From the NCBI GenBank assembly GCA_927911475.1, contig CAKMPP010000163.1, forward strand, positions 1 through 14,571: a stretch of DNA of 14,571 bases, read 5' to 3'. Position 1 is the first letter of the stretch, and each line of letters starts with the position of its first letter. The DNA comes from an uncultured Solobacterium sp. GTDB taxonomy: Bacteria > Bacillota_I > Bacilli_A > Erysipelotrichales > Erysipelotrichaceae. Shown piece by piece: positions 6,175-14,335 of this stretch. The notes below the pieces were generated by a model. It was not told the DNA's origin. It did no database searches and saw nothing but the letters and a program-made list of their open reading frames with translations. The position numbers were made by a program, and so were the translations under genes.

Positions 6175-8427
6175 TTACATATGATCGTGGAATGTTCTTG
6201 CGATAACGTCTAACTGTTGTTCTCTAGTTAGAGAGATAAACTTAACTGCATATCCGGAAACACGGATTGTGAAGTTAGCGTATTCTGGCTTCTCTGGATG
6301 TTCCATCGCATCAACAAGTTTCTCCTTACCGAAGACGTTCACGTTGAGGTGGTGAGCACCTTGGTCAAAGTAACCATCTAATACGTTTACAAGGTTGTTA
6401 GATCTTTCTACATCACTATGACCTAATGCATTAGGATCCATTGTCTGTGTATTAGAAATACCATCTAATGCCCAGTGATATGGAAGCTTTGTGAGTGAGT
6501 TCAAGGATGCGAGTAATCCATTCTGTTCTGCACCATAAGATGGGTTAGCACCTGGAGCTAATGGTGTCCAAGCACGACGGCCATCTGGCATATTACCTGT
6601 GTACTTACCGTAAACAACGTTTGATGTAATTGTCAAAATTGAAGTTGTAGCTTCTGAGTTACGGTATGTGTGGTGCTTCTTAATCATTGTGATGAATGTC
6701 TTTAATAACCATACACCAATTTCATCTGCACGGTCATCATCATTACCATACTTAGGGAAGTCACCCTCAATCTCATAGTCAACAACCAATCCATTTTCAT
6801 CACGAACTGTCTTAACCTTTGCATACTTGATTGCGGATAGTGAGTCAATAACATGGCTGAATCCTGCAATACCTGTAGCAAATGTTCTTCTAACATCTGT
6901 ATCAATTAAAGCCATTTCAGCTGCTTCATAGTAATACTTGTCATGCATGTATTGGATGAGGTTTAAGATATTTACATATAAACCTGCTAACCAATCTAAC
7001 ATCTGAACATATCTCTCTTCTACTTCAGCGTAGTCTAAGTATTCAGAAGTAATTGGACGGTATGCTGGACCAACTTGCTTAAAGCTCTTTTCATCTACAC
7101 CACCATTGATAGCGTATAGAAGTGCCTTTGCAAGGTTTGCACGCGCACCGAAGAACTGCATTTCCTTACCTGTCTGTGTAGCAGATACGCAGCAGCAGAT
7201 GCTGTAATCATCTCCCCATTCAGGGCGCATTACATCGTCATTTTCATACTGAATAGAGCTTGTTGTGACAGAAATCTTAGCCGCATACTTACGGAAGTTT
7301 TCTGGTAAACGGGATGAGTACAATACTGTTAAGTTAGGTTCTGGTGAAGGACCCATATTTTCTAATGTATGTAAGAAACGGAAGTCGTTCTTTGTAACCA
7401 TAGAGCGACCATCCATACCCATACCTGCAACTTCTAGTGTTGCCCATACTGGGTCACCAGAGAATAATTCATTATATGCAGGAATACGAGCAAACTTAAC
7501 CATACGGAACTTCATAACGATATGGTCAATTAATTCCTGTGCTTCGCTTTCTGTTAATGTACCTGCCTCTAAGTCTCTTTCGATATAGATATCTAAGAAT
7601 GTGGAGATACGTCCTACAGACATCGCAGCACCATTCTGTGTCTTGATAGCTGCTAGGTAACCGAAGTATAACCACTGAACTGCTTCCTTAGCGTTGGATG
7701 CTGGAGCGGAAATATCATATCCGTATACAGCAGCCATCTTCTTCATACCTTCTAAAGCACGAATCTGTTCAGATAGTTCTTCTCTTTGACGGATGATATC
7801 ATCCACCATTGTACCATCGCCACAGTTTAACTTATCTTCTTCTTTCCATGCGATCAATTGGTCAATACCATATAAAGCTACACGGCGGTAGTCACCAACG
7901 ATACGTCCACGACCATATGTATCTGGTAAACCAGTAATAACGTGACTGCTTCTAGCAATCTTCATCTCTGGTGTATATGCATCAAATACTGCTTGGTTGT
8001 GTGTCTTGTGATACTCTGTAAAAATCTTATGTAATTCTGGATTTGGTGTATAGCCATATGTAGATAACGCTTCTTCTGCCATACGAATACCACCATAAGG
8101 CATAAACGCTCTCTTTAAAGGCTTATCTGTCTGAAGACCTACAACCTTTTCCAAATCCTTTAAGGATTCATCAATATAGCCTGGGCCATAAGCAGTTAAG
8201 CCTGATACTACATCAGCCTCTTCATCTAGAACGCCACCCTTTGCACGTTCAGCCTTCTGCAATTCCTGTAATTTGCCCCAAAGCTTGTTAGTCGCATCTG
8301 TTGCGTCAGCCAAGAAACTCTCATCACCATCATATGGTTTGTAGTTTGCTTGAATGAAGTCGCGAACATTGCATTCTTCCTTCCAGTTTCTGCCCTGGAA
8401 GCCTTGCCATTTTTCATTATTTAGCAT
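6175..8427 (-). CDS. pflB: Formate C-acetyltransferase (pyruvate formate-lyase)
   Basis: This 750-residue glycyl-radical enzyme converts pyruvate and CoA to acetyl-CoA and formate in anaerobic fermentation. The N-terminus matches the family (FIQANYKPYDGDESFL, then the LWGKLQEL region). The active-site region SICCCVSATQTGKEMQFFGARANLA carries the adjacent catalytic cysteines, Cys412 and Cys413 by my count, with an extra Cys at 411 where other members usually have Ala. The glycyl-radical motif RVSGYAVKF places the radical Gly at about 725, 26 residues from the end. The length is normal. The start at 8427 is supported by GGAGGAGA (plus 8433-8440). It is active only after PflA installs the radical, and oxygen would cleave the protein. 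A promoter and palindromes lie upstream. Confidence 0.98.
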   Translation of the reverse strand: MLNNEKWQGFQGRNWKEECNVRDFIQANYKPYDGDESFLADATDATNKLWGKLQELQKAERAKGGVLDEEADVVSGLTAYGPGYIDESLKDLEKVVGLQTDKPLKRAFMPYGGIRMAEEALSTYGYTPNPELHKIFTEYHKTHNQAVFDAYTPEMKIARSSHVITGLPDTYGRGRIVGDYRRVALYGIDQLIAWKEEDKLNCGDGTMVDDIIRQREELSEQIRALEGMKKMAAVYGYDISAPASNAKEAVQWLYFGYLAAIKTQNGAAMSVGRISTFLDIYIERDLEAGTLTESEAQELIDHIVMKFRMVKFARIPAYNELFSGDPVWATLEVAGMGMDGRSMVTKNDFRFLHTLENMGPSPEPNLTVLYSSRLPENFRKYAAKISVTTSSIQYENDDVMRPEWGDDYSICCCVSATQTGKEMQFFGARANLAKALLYAINGGVDEKSFKQVGPAYRPITSEYLDYAEVEERYVQMLDWLAGLYVNILNLIQYMHDKYYYEAAEMALIDTDVRRTFATGIAGFSHVIDSLSAIKYAKVKTVRDENGLVVDYEIEGDFPKYGNDDDRADEIGVWLLKTFITMIKKHHTYRNSEATTSILTITSNVVYGKYTGNMPDGRRAWTPLAPGANPSYGAEQNGLLASLNSLTKLPYHWALDGISNTQTMDPNALGHSDVERSNNLVNVLDGYFDQGAHHLNVNVFGKEKLVDAMEHPEKPEYANFTIRVSGYAVKFISLTREQQLDVIARTFHDHM

Positions 8428-8491
8428 TGTTTTCTCCTCCGTCTACCTAACGTTTTTTTATTGTAAATGAAAGCAGTTTATACGTCCAATG

Positions 8492-8520
8492 ATATTATCA
8501 GATTATTTTTTGCTTGTGAA
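8492..8520 (-). promoter_or_regulatory. Candidate pflB promoter
   Basis: On the minus strand TTCACA (plus 8515-8520) is followed by 17 bp and TAATAT (plus 8492-8497), with TG one base before the -10 box (extended -10). The predicted start is about 60 bases before the pflB ATG. The -35 box is half of an inverted repeat, described separately. Confidence 0.6.
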
Positions 8521-8527
8521 ATTCACA
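8515..8527. promoter_or_regulatory. Inverted repeat over the pflB -35 box
   Basis: TGTGAA-A-TTCACA is a perfect 6+6 inverted repeat with a one-base centre, one arm being the -35 hexamer. It resembles Rex or CRP/FNR half-sites, but the spacing is too short for either consensus (four central bases in TTGTGAA-N4-TTCACAA, six in TGTGA-N6-TCACA). The cognate regulator is unknown. Confidence 0.4.
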
Positions 8528-8551
8528 CGGTTTTATTTAGAATTCCAACAA

Positions 8552-8626
8552 TGTTAGTTAACAATTCAGATAACATGCAAGCATCATAGAACACTATCAT
8601 TTTCCAGTTAGTTTTAGTAAACTAAC
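8552..8626. repeat. Two GTTAGTT-type dyads upstream of pflB
   Basis: TGTTA-GT-TAACA lies at 8552-8563, and GTTAGTTT (8607-8614) pairs with AAACTAAC (8619-8626) around four bases. The shared GTTAGTT core, about 53 bp apart, suggests paired operator sites upstream of the pflB promoter. The 365-bp intergenic region (8428-8792) holds no supported gene. Confidence 0.35.
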
Positions 8627-8680
8627 CGAATTATACGCCCATGTAATACGCATTGCAAGAACTAAGTTAACAAATTAACA

Positions 8681-8706
8681 AGAGACAGATGGTCACATCT
8701 GCCTCT
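8681..8706 (-). terminator. Probable terminator of the transport operon
   Basis: AGAGACAGATG (8681-8691) and CATCTGCCTCT (8696-8706) flank a four-base loop. On the minus-strand RNA all eleven positions pair, one as G-U. It is followed by TTGTTAATTTGTT, a moderate U-rich tract, about 87 bases after the last ABC gene stop. Confidence 0.65.
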
Positions 8707-8737
8707 TATATAAACCCTAACATTTGAGTTAATACTT

Positions 8738-8768
8738 ATATTGCTTAAAACCCTATATTAAGCAATAT
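8738..8768. repeat. 11-bp perfect inverted repeat after the transport operon
   Basis: ATATTGCTTAA (8738-8748) and TTAAGCAATAT (8758-8768) flank a nine-base loop. There is no T-run on either side, so it is more likely an mRNA 3'-end stem or a protein site than a terminator. Confidence 0.5.
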
Positions 8769-8792
8769 CAGATTTCACCATTCATGCATAGT

Positions 8793-10541
8793 TTAATTCT
8801 CGATTCTCCATCCTTTTGCGTCTCTACGAGATTTGATAAAGCCAGCATAGATTCCACCATTCTGAATCAGTTCCTCATGTTTTCCTTCTTCTTGTAGAGA
8901 ACCATCATTAATGACAAGAATATGATCTACACTTTCTACGGTACTGATACGATGTGCAATGGATATAACTGTCTTTCCTTTACACAGTTCATCAATCGCA
9001 GCTAGAATTTCTGCCTCATTTTCTGGGTCTACACTTGATGTAGCTTCATCCAACAGAATGATTGGCGCATCCTTTAACAATGCACGAGCAATACTGATGC
9101 GTTGTTTCTCACCACCACTAAGGTTTGCACCACCTTCCCCAATGACAGTTTCATATCCCTGTGGAAGTTTCGATATAAACTCTGCGCAACGTGCTTTCTG
9201 ACACACATCAAAGATTTCTTGATCTGTGGCTTCTGGTTTTGCAAAGCGTATATTATTCATAATCGTATCGTTAAATAAATATACATCCTGGAATACGACA
9301 GACATCTGTTTAAATAATGTCTCAACTGTATATTCACGAATATCCTTTCCTGCTAGATATATCGCTCCCTTATCTACATCCCAGAAACGAGATAGTAGAT
9401 TGACAATTGTCGTCTTACCGCATCCACTAGGTCCTACAATAGCGACCTTTTCATTTTGTTTGATTTCAAAACTAAGGTCTTTGATGACAGGTGTATCTTT
9501 GCGATATCCAAACCAAACATGGTCAAATCGAATATCTAAAGGTCCGTTAATTGTAGTTTGCGTACCTTCCTCTAATTGAGGAATTTGGAATACATCATCT
9601 AAGTACTTTTGTTGACCTGGAATCTTTGCATATAAGAAGGCTGTATCACTTAATGGAGCTAAGCCTAAGAAGATTAAGTAAGATCCAACCAACATGGTCA
9701 TACAATTCGCAAAGTTAATCTGTTCATGCATGTATAGATGAACTGTAAGAATGATTAAGATAACACTTGCGGCATTTACGATAAAGCTATAAATTTTAGC
9801 ACGCCATGAAAACTCTACTTCACAACGGATATCCACTTTCTTTTTTTCTGCATAAAGGTCTTTTGCCTTTTCTTGAATCATGTTCTTAACAGGATTATCT
9901 TCGTTAATTGGATATGTTCTTAAAACTGACATACCACGAATCATATCAATTACCGCAAAATTCATCTCCTGTTCAACTTTATGTTGTAGCGGAACATTTC
10001 TCATTGCGATTTTATAAAGTTTGCCTAAGGTAAATGCTAGTATCACTAACACCGGAATCATAAATAATCCTAATGATACATTCATTTTAAACATCGCAAT
10101 GGTTAATAAGATAGAAATTCCAAATCCAGCAATCACGCCAGTGACTAACATCATGGTAAAGTTTTCAAGTGCATTTATTGATGTCGTCATAGCGCCTTGA
10201 ATATTTCCTAGTTTTGCGTCATCGAAATATCCTAACGGAGCTTTCTTTAATTCATCTCCCACCTGCAAGCGGAAATTTCTAAACATGACATAACCTTCCG
10301 CTGAAACAAGGATGTCCTCCAAGTAACGGAATACAAAGTGGAATAAGATTCCACCAACCATAATCATCAGGCAATTCCATATCACCGTAGCTGTTAATGC
10401 ATGTATGTTCAAGAACGCAATATACAGTGCACCAAAGATGAACATGAAACTAAAATTCTTGAAGAACGCAAAGAATAAGCCAAAGATAAATTTCACTTTA
10501 TCTTTTCCAACTAATTCAAATAATCTACGAAAGTAGTTCAT
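8793..10541 (-). CDS. ABC transporter, exporter-fold half-transporter (permease plus ATPase), second subunit
   Basis: This 582-residue fusion has about six membrane helices in residues 15-300 (type IV exporter fold) followed by a nucleotide-binding domain. Visible motifs are Walker A GPSGCGKTT (370-378), Q-loop Gln418 in VVFQDVYLF, signature LSGGEKQ (474-480), Walker B IILLDE with catalytic Glu499, D-loop SSVD (502-505) and switch His530, so the ATPase site is complete. It overlaps the preceding half-transporter gene by ATGA (10538-10541), with a strong AAGGAGGTGG site just upstream. The two products therefore probably form a heterodimer. It ends the operon. Despite the exporter fold, the neighbours suggest an uptake role such as YbtPQ or IrtAB, but drug or peptide export is not excluded. 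Confidence 0.93.
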   Translation of the reverse strand: MNYFRRLFELVGKDKVKFIFGLFFAFFKNFSFMFIFGALYIAFLNIHALTATVIWNCLMIMVGGILFHFVFRYLEDILVSAEGYVMFRNFRLQVGDELKKAPLGYFDDAKLGNIQGAMTTSINALENFTMMLVTGVIAGFGISILLTIAMFKMNVSLGLFMIPVLVILAFTLGKLYKIAMRNVPLQHKVEQEMNFAVIDMIRGMSVLRTYPINEDNPVKNMIQEKAKDLYAEKKKVDIRCEVEFSWRAKIYSFIVNAASVILIILTVHLYMHEQINFANCMTMLVGSYLIFLGLAPLSDTAFLYAKIPGQQKYLDDVFQIPQLEEGTQTTINGPLDIRFDHVWFGYRKDTPVIKDLSFEIKQNEKVAIVGPSGCGKTTIVNLLSRFWDVDKGAIYLAGKDIREYTVETLFKQMSVVFQDVYLFNDTIMNNIRFAKPEATDQEIFDVCQKARCAEFISKLPQGYETVIGEGGANLSGGEKQRISIARALLKDAPIILLDEATSSVDPENEAEILAAIDELCKGKTVISIAHRISTVESVDHILVINDGSLQEEGKHEELIQNGGIYAGFIKSRRDAKGWRIEN

Positions 10542-12340
10542 TCAACCACCTCCTTACCACTGTAGCTTTGCCATAGTTTTTGATATACAGAAGAATTCTG
10601 TATTAACTCTTTGTGTGTGCCAATGCTTTCAATCTTGCCATGGCCTAACACCATAATTTGATCAGCACCTACAATTGTGTTCAGTCGATGAGCCACAACA
10701 ATTAGTGTCTTATCCTTCATTAGTCGGCTTAACGCTTCTTGAATCTTCGCTTCATTTTCAACATCTGCATATGCAGTAGCTTCATCTAGTATGATGCACT
10801 GCGCATCTGCTAGCATCGCTCTAGCAAGTGTAATGCGTTGTCTTTCACCACCTGAAAGAAACTTTCCACAATCACCCGCATTTGAATTTAAGCCTTCTGG
10901 TAATCGTTCAATTAGTTCTAAGCAGTTCGCTGCTTTCAAAGCCGCTTGAATCTCTTCATCTGTTGCGTCTGCTTTTGCGATCTTTAGATTCTCACGGATA
11001 CTTGTGTCAAATAAGAAGTTATCTTGTGCAACATACGCTACATGTTTCATAAGTTGTGATGTTGGTATACTTTTGACATCTTGGTCACCAAAGGTAATTG
11101 TTCCAGCATCCGCATCAAAGAACCCAGCCATTAACTTGGCAATTGTAGACTTTCCGCTTCCACTTTCTCCAACAATCGCAAATACAGAATTTGGTTTTAC
11201 CTCAAAGTTGATATCATGCAATACTTCAATACCCTTTTCGTATGAGAATGATACATTTTCAAATCGATAACATTGATCTGATAGCGTCACTTCCTGATTA
11301 GGTCTTACAAGCTCAGGCATCGTAAGCACTTTACGAATCATGCGGAATCCTGTTTCAATTGAGGAGTAGATTTCCATACTCATCATGATTTGGAATGCAT
11401 TTGGAATAATTGATAACGGTAGGATTAACCCCAACATAAGCTGCCACATATTGATGATTTGTTGTGAGTACAAATATAAACCAACCGGTAACGTTCCAAG
11501 AATTGGTGAATTTACAAACGCAAATAATATAGCCATCGCAATCCAACTCTGTTTCCACCAGTCTAATGTAGAGGAGAAGTAGTAATTAACAGAATCTGTA
11601 AACTTTTGATAACTACGTCTACTCTGTCCAAACGTCTTAATGACATGAATTCCATTTACATATTCAACGATTCGAGCATTTAAATCTTGATTCGAATTGA
11701 GCCAAGTATACATACGCTCATCACTGTTATGATACATGATGATAAATCCCAAAATAATAAATGGAACACTCACAAAACAGGCTAGACCTAAACGATAATC
11801 CACCACGAATAACAGGATGGTTGCTAGAATTGGGTGTAATAAGCGAGAAGGCAACTCGGGCATGACATGCGCAATCCAATCCTCCAAAGAGCCAACTCGA
11901 TCAACGATTAGCGCTTTATAATATCCTATCGGTGTTGATGTAACATACCCAAGTGGAACACGTTCTAACTTCTCACTTAATTTTTCACGAATACTTCTAA
12001 GAATCTCAAATGAAATTCGATGACTCTTTACACTAGATAAACATGTTAGTGTGCATTGTAGCGCAAGAGCCAGCAGTGTTAATCCCCCATATAAGTAGAT
12101 TTTTTGTAAATCTATATGATTTGTAATCACTGCGGTTGCAACATATGCCGCAAAGAAATAAGATGTAAACTTTAAACTTTCACCAAAACATGCAAGCATA
12201 ATCGATATACGCATTTTCCCTTGTAACTGTGGAGCGAAGGAGAACAACCATTTATTGACCAAACTTGGACTAATGGCATCCTTTTTCTTCGTTTCAATCG
12301 ACCGCTTAACATCTTCTTTTATTTTCTCTTCAATCTCCAT
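10538..12340 (-). CDS. ABC transporter, exporter-fold half-transporter, first subunit (YbtP/IrtA-like D-loop)
   Basis: This 600-residue fusion has a charged N-terminal extension (about 1-30), a six-helix membrane domain (about 40-320) and an ATPase domain. Motifs are Walker A GESGSGKST (391-399), Q-loop Gln439 in YVAQDNFLF, signature LSGGERQ (495-501), Walker B IILDE with Glu520 and switch His551. The D-loop reads DEATAYADVENE instead of the common DEATSALD/SSVD form. From memory, a similar DEATAFADPENE marks siderophore-importing exporter-fold proteins such as YbtP and IrtA. It starts directly after the stop of the S-component gene with AAAGGAGAA upstream and overlaps the next half-transporter by four bases. 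Ferric-siderophore, iron or heme uptake is the leading inference; the substrate is not shown by the sequence. Confidence 0.93.
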   Translation of the reverse strand: MEIEEKIKEDVKRSIETKKKDAISPSLVNKWLFSFAPQLQGKMRISIMLACFGESLKFTSYFFAAYVATAVITNHIDLQKIYLYGGLTLLALALQCTLTCLSSVKSHRISFEILRSIREKLSEKLERVPLGYVTSTPIGYYKALIVDRVGSLEDWIAHVMPELPSRLLHPILATILLFVVDYRLGLACFVSVPFIILGFIIMYHNSDERMYTWLNSNQDLNARIVEYVNGIHVIKTFGQSRRSYQKFTDSVNYYFSSTLDWWKQSWIAMAILFAFVNSPILGTLPVGLYLYSQQIINMWQLMLGLILPLSIIPNAFQIMMSMEIYSSIETGFRMIRKVLTMPELVRPNQEVTLSDQCYRFENVSFSYEKGIEVLHDINFEVKPNSVFAIVGESGSGKSTIAKLMAGFFDADAGTITFGDQDVKSIPTSQLMKHVAYVAQDNFLFDTSIRENLKIAKADATDEEIQAALKAANCLELIERLPEGLNSNAGDCGKFLSGGERQRITLARAMLADAQCIILDEATAYADVENEAKIQEALSRLMKDKTLIVVAHRLNTIVGADQIMVLGHGKIESIGTHKELIQNSSVYQKLWQSYSGKEVVE

Positions 12341-12922
12341 TTAGTTCTCCTTTAGGTGTCCCTTTAATATTGAATAGCCAATATATACACCAATGACAGA
12401 TAAAATAAATGTAATCACTGTTCCAAGAATTCCCATTACACCTTGTGTTGCCTTGACCATCTCTAACATTTGATCTGGCTTTTGACCTCTTGCAATCCAT
12501 TCATTCATATACTGTTCCGCAAAGAAACATGCAGGAATGATGCCACCTAAAGCATTTCCAACATGGATAAGACCTGACGCAATCGCAACCTTTATCACAC
12601 TTGGCTTATTTGATGTTGATGCGATAACATCTGCTAATACTGCGCCTATCATGGATGTAATAAACCAAGGTAGATAACCAGATCCCATCAGAGCGAATAC
12701 GCCCATGACGATGAGTTCCATCAGAGTAAATTGCCACATCTTACCAATCTTACGACTGATAAAGATTAAGATTGCTCCAGATAATAGTCCACAAACACCT
12801 GGACTAATCGCATGTCCAAATGGACCCATAAGCGAAATTAACATCATCGCCACAAAATATACAATGATGTATAAAGCTGTTAGTAACGCAAGTAATACAA
12901 AATCCTTCATCTTCAAATTCAT
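12341..12922 (-). CDS. ECF transporter substrate-binding (S) component, MptD/Trep_Strep type
   Basis: This 193-residue protein is almost entirely hydrophobic, with five or six membrane helices: about 8-32, 38-57, 65-80, 85-110, 112-135 and 160-185. The pattern MGPFGHAISPGVCGLLSG and the conserved GLIHVGNALGGIIPA segment match the Trep_Strep family (putative MptD-type S components). It would bind the substrate in the membrane and dock on the T subunit and ATPases encoded just upstream. Its ATG overlaps the restored stop of the ATPase gene (ATGA at 12919-12922), and its stop abuts the next ABC gene. The substrate is not known for most members of this family. Confidence 0.87.
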   Translation of the reverse strand: MNLKMKDFVLLALLTALYIIVYFVAMMLISLMGPFGHAISPGVCGLLSGAILIFISRKIGKMWQFTLMELIVMGVFALMGSGYLPWFITSMIGAVLADVIASTSNKPSVIKVAIASGLIHVGNALGGIIPACFFAEQYMNEWIARGQKPDQMLEMVKATQGVMGILGTVITFILSVIGVYIGYSILKGHLKEN

Positions 12923-14335
12923 TCTTCATCCCTCATTTCTATAAAAATTTGATTGAATTCAGACAGATGTTCCGCATCTAACGGAAAATCTTTTTTTCAC
13001 AGTTTTATCTTTTAGATACACAACACGATCACTGATATGACGAATAAACTCATAATCATGTGATATAACAATGACACTTGCCTTCTTTTTTAACTCTTGA
13101 ATTTCTTTTGCGACTCTTTGCATAGACACAAGGTCTAATCCACTGGTAGGTTCATCGAAAATGATAACTTTACGATTGCTCAAGATTCCTAACGCAACTT
13201 GAATTCGTTGCTTCTGCCCTCCGCTTAAGGAGAATGGATGCTTGTCTGCGTATTCTGACAGTTTTAGATAATCCATCACATCTTGGATATCTTTCTTCTG
13301 TACTTCATGGTCTGCAATCTCCAATTCTGCTTGGACAGATGTGCCAAACAGCTGATAATCCGCATCTTGCATAATGTAGAATGGCTGCTCACCACTCATT
13401 GAACCACTTGTTGTTGCAATGCTATGACACAATAGTCTTGCTAGTGTTGTCTTACCAACACCGTTTGTTCCAACAATTGCCGTCACTTCATTTGTATAAA
13501 AATCTAAAGTGATATCATTCAAAATATCTTTATATGAAATCTTATTCAGTGATAGTACCTTCTGTTTATCAACAGATGGAATCTGGAACGGTATATCCAT
13601 CGAAAATAAATCAAAACTTCTTGTGTCATAGTTTGATTGTTTAAATGTTTCTTCACTATCAAAGATATGCATCTTTCCTTCATCAAAGAGAAATACTCTG
13701 TTGATCAATCCATCAAGATAATAGAAGCGATGATCCGCAATCAGTACTGTATATCCTTCTTGTTTTAATTTTTCTACCAAAGCTCTAAATACATACGTAT
13801 TGTGATAATCAAGATTGGCTGACGGTTCATCCAGTAAGATCACTTTCTGTCCTAACATCATTGCCGACGCAATTGCTACCATTTGGCGCTCTCCTCCGGA
13901 TAATTGAAAGATGTCTCGATTCAATAGATACTGAATCTGTAATAAAGAATTAACTTGTTGGAGACGTTCTTCCATCACGGCTTTATCCAAACCATAATTC
14001 TCCATACTGAATACAAGTTCACTGGTTGTATTCGTTGTAAAGAATTGACTACGTGGGTTTTGAAATACAGAACTGATATGACGACTAATCTCTGCCATCG
14101 TCATATCCTTTGTATTTTGATCATTAAGTAAGATTTCCCCTTGCAGTGCTCCTTCGACAACACGAGGAATCAGCCCATTGAGACATTTCAGGAATGTAGA
14201 TTTACCACTACCACTATTACCAGTCACCAAAATGATTTCACCTGGTTGTAGCGCAAAATGAACATCTTGAATTCCTTCCTTACTATCTTGATATTGGAAG
14301 GAAATGTTCTTACCCTCTACGACATACGAACCCAT
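12919..14335 (-). CDS. ECF transporter ATP-binding protein with two ABC domains, frameshifted near the 3' end
   Basis: This protein fuses two cytosolic ABC ATPases. Domain 1 has Walker A GNSGSGKST (39-47), Gln92, LSGGERQ (145-151), Glu170 and His202. Domain 2 has GTNGVGKTT (289-297), Gln323, LSGGQKQ (370-376), Glu395 and His426. The start ATG at 14335 gives MGSYVVEGKNISFQYQ with a GGGAGAG site and overlaps the EcfT gene by 19 bases; the longer ATG at 14434 would run deep into EcfT. As written, an A7 run (plus 12991-12997) shifts the frame after Lys448 and the protein stops at 12959 with FSVRCGTSV. One base fewer gives DFPLDAEHLSEFNQIFIEM, 471 residues in all, and a stop that overlaps the next start by ATGA. 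It would drive uptake by the EcfT/S-component complex. Confidence 0.9.

Noticed and set aside
8514..8528. Rex or CRP/FNR operator before pflB
   Set aside because: The half-sites look similar but the centre has one base (or three between TGTGA and TCACA) instead of four or six, so only an unnamed inverted repeat is claimed.
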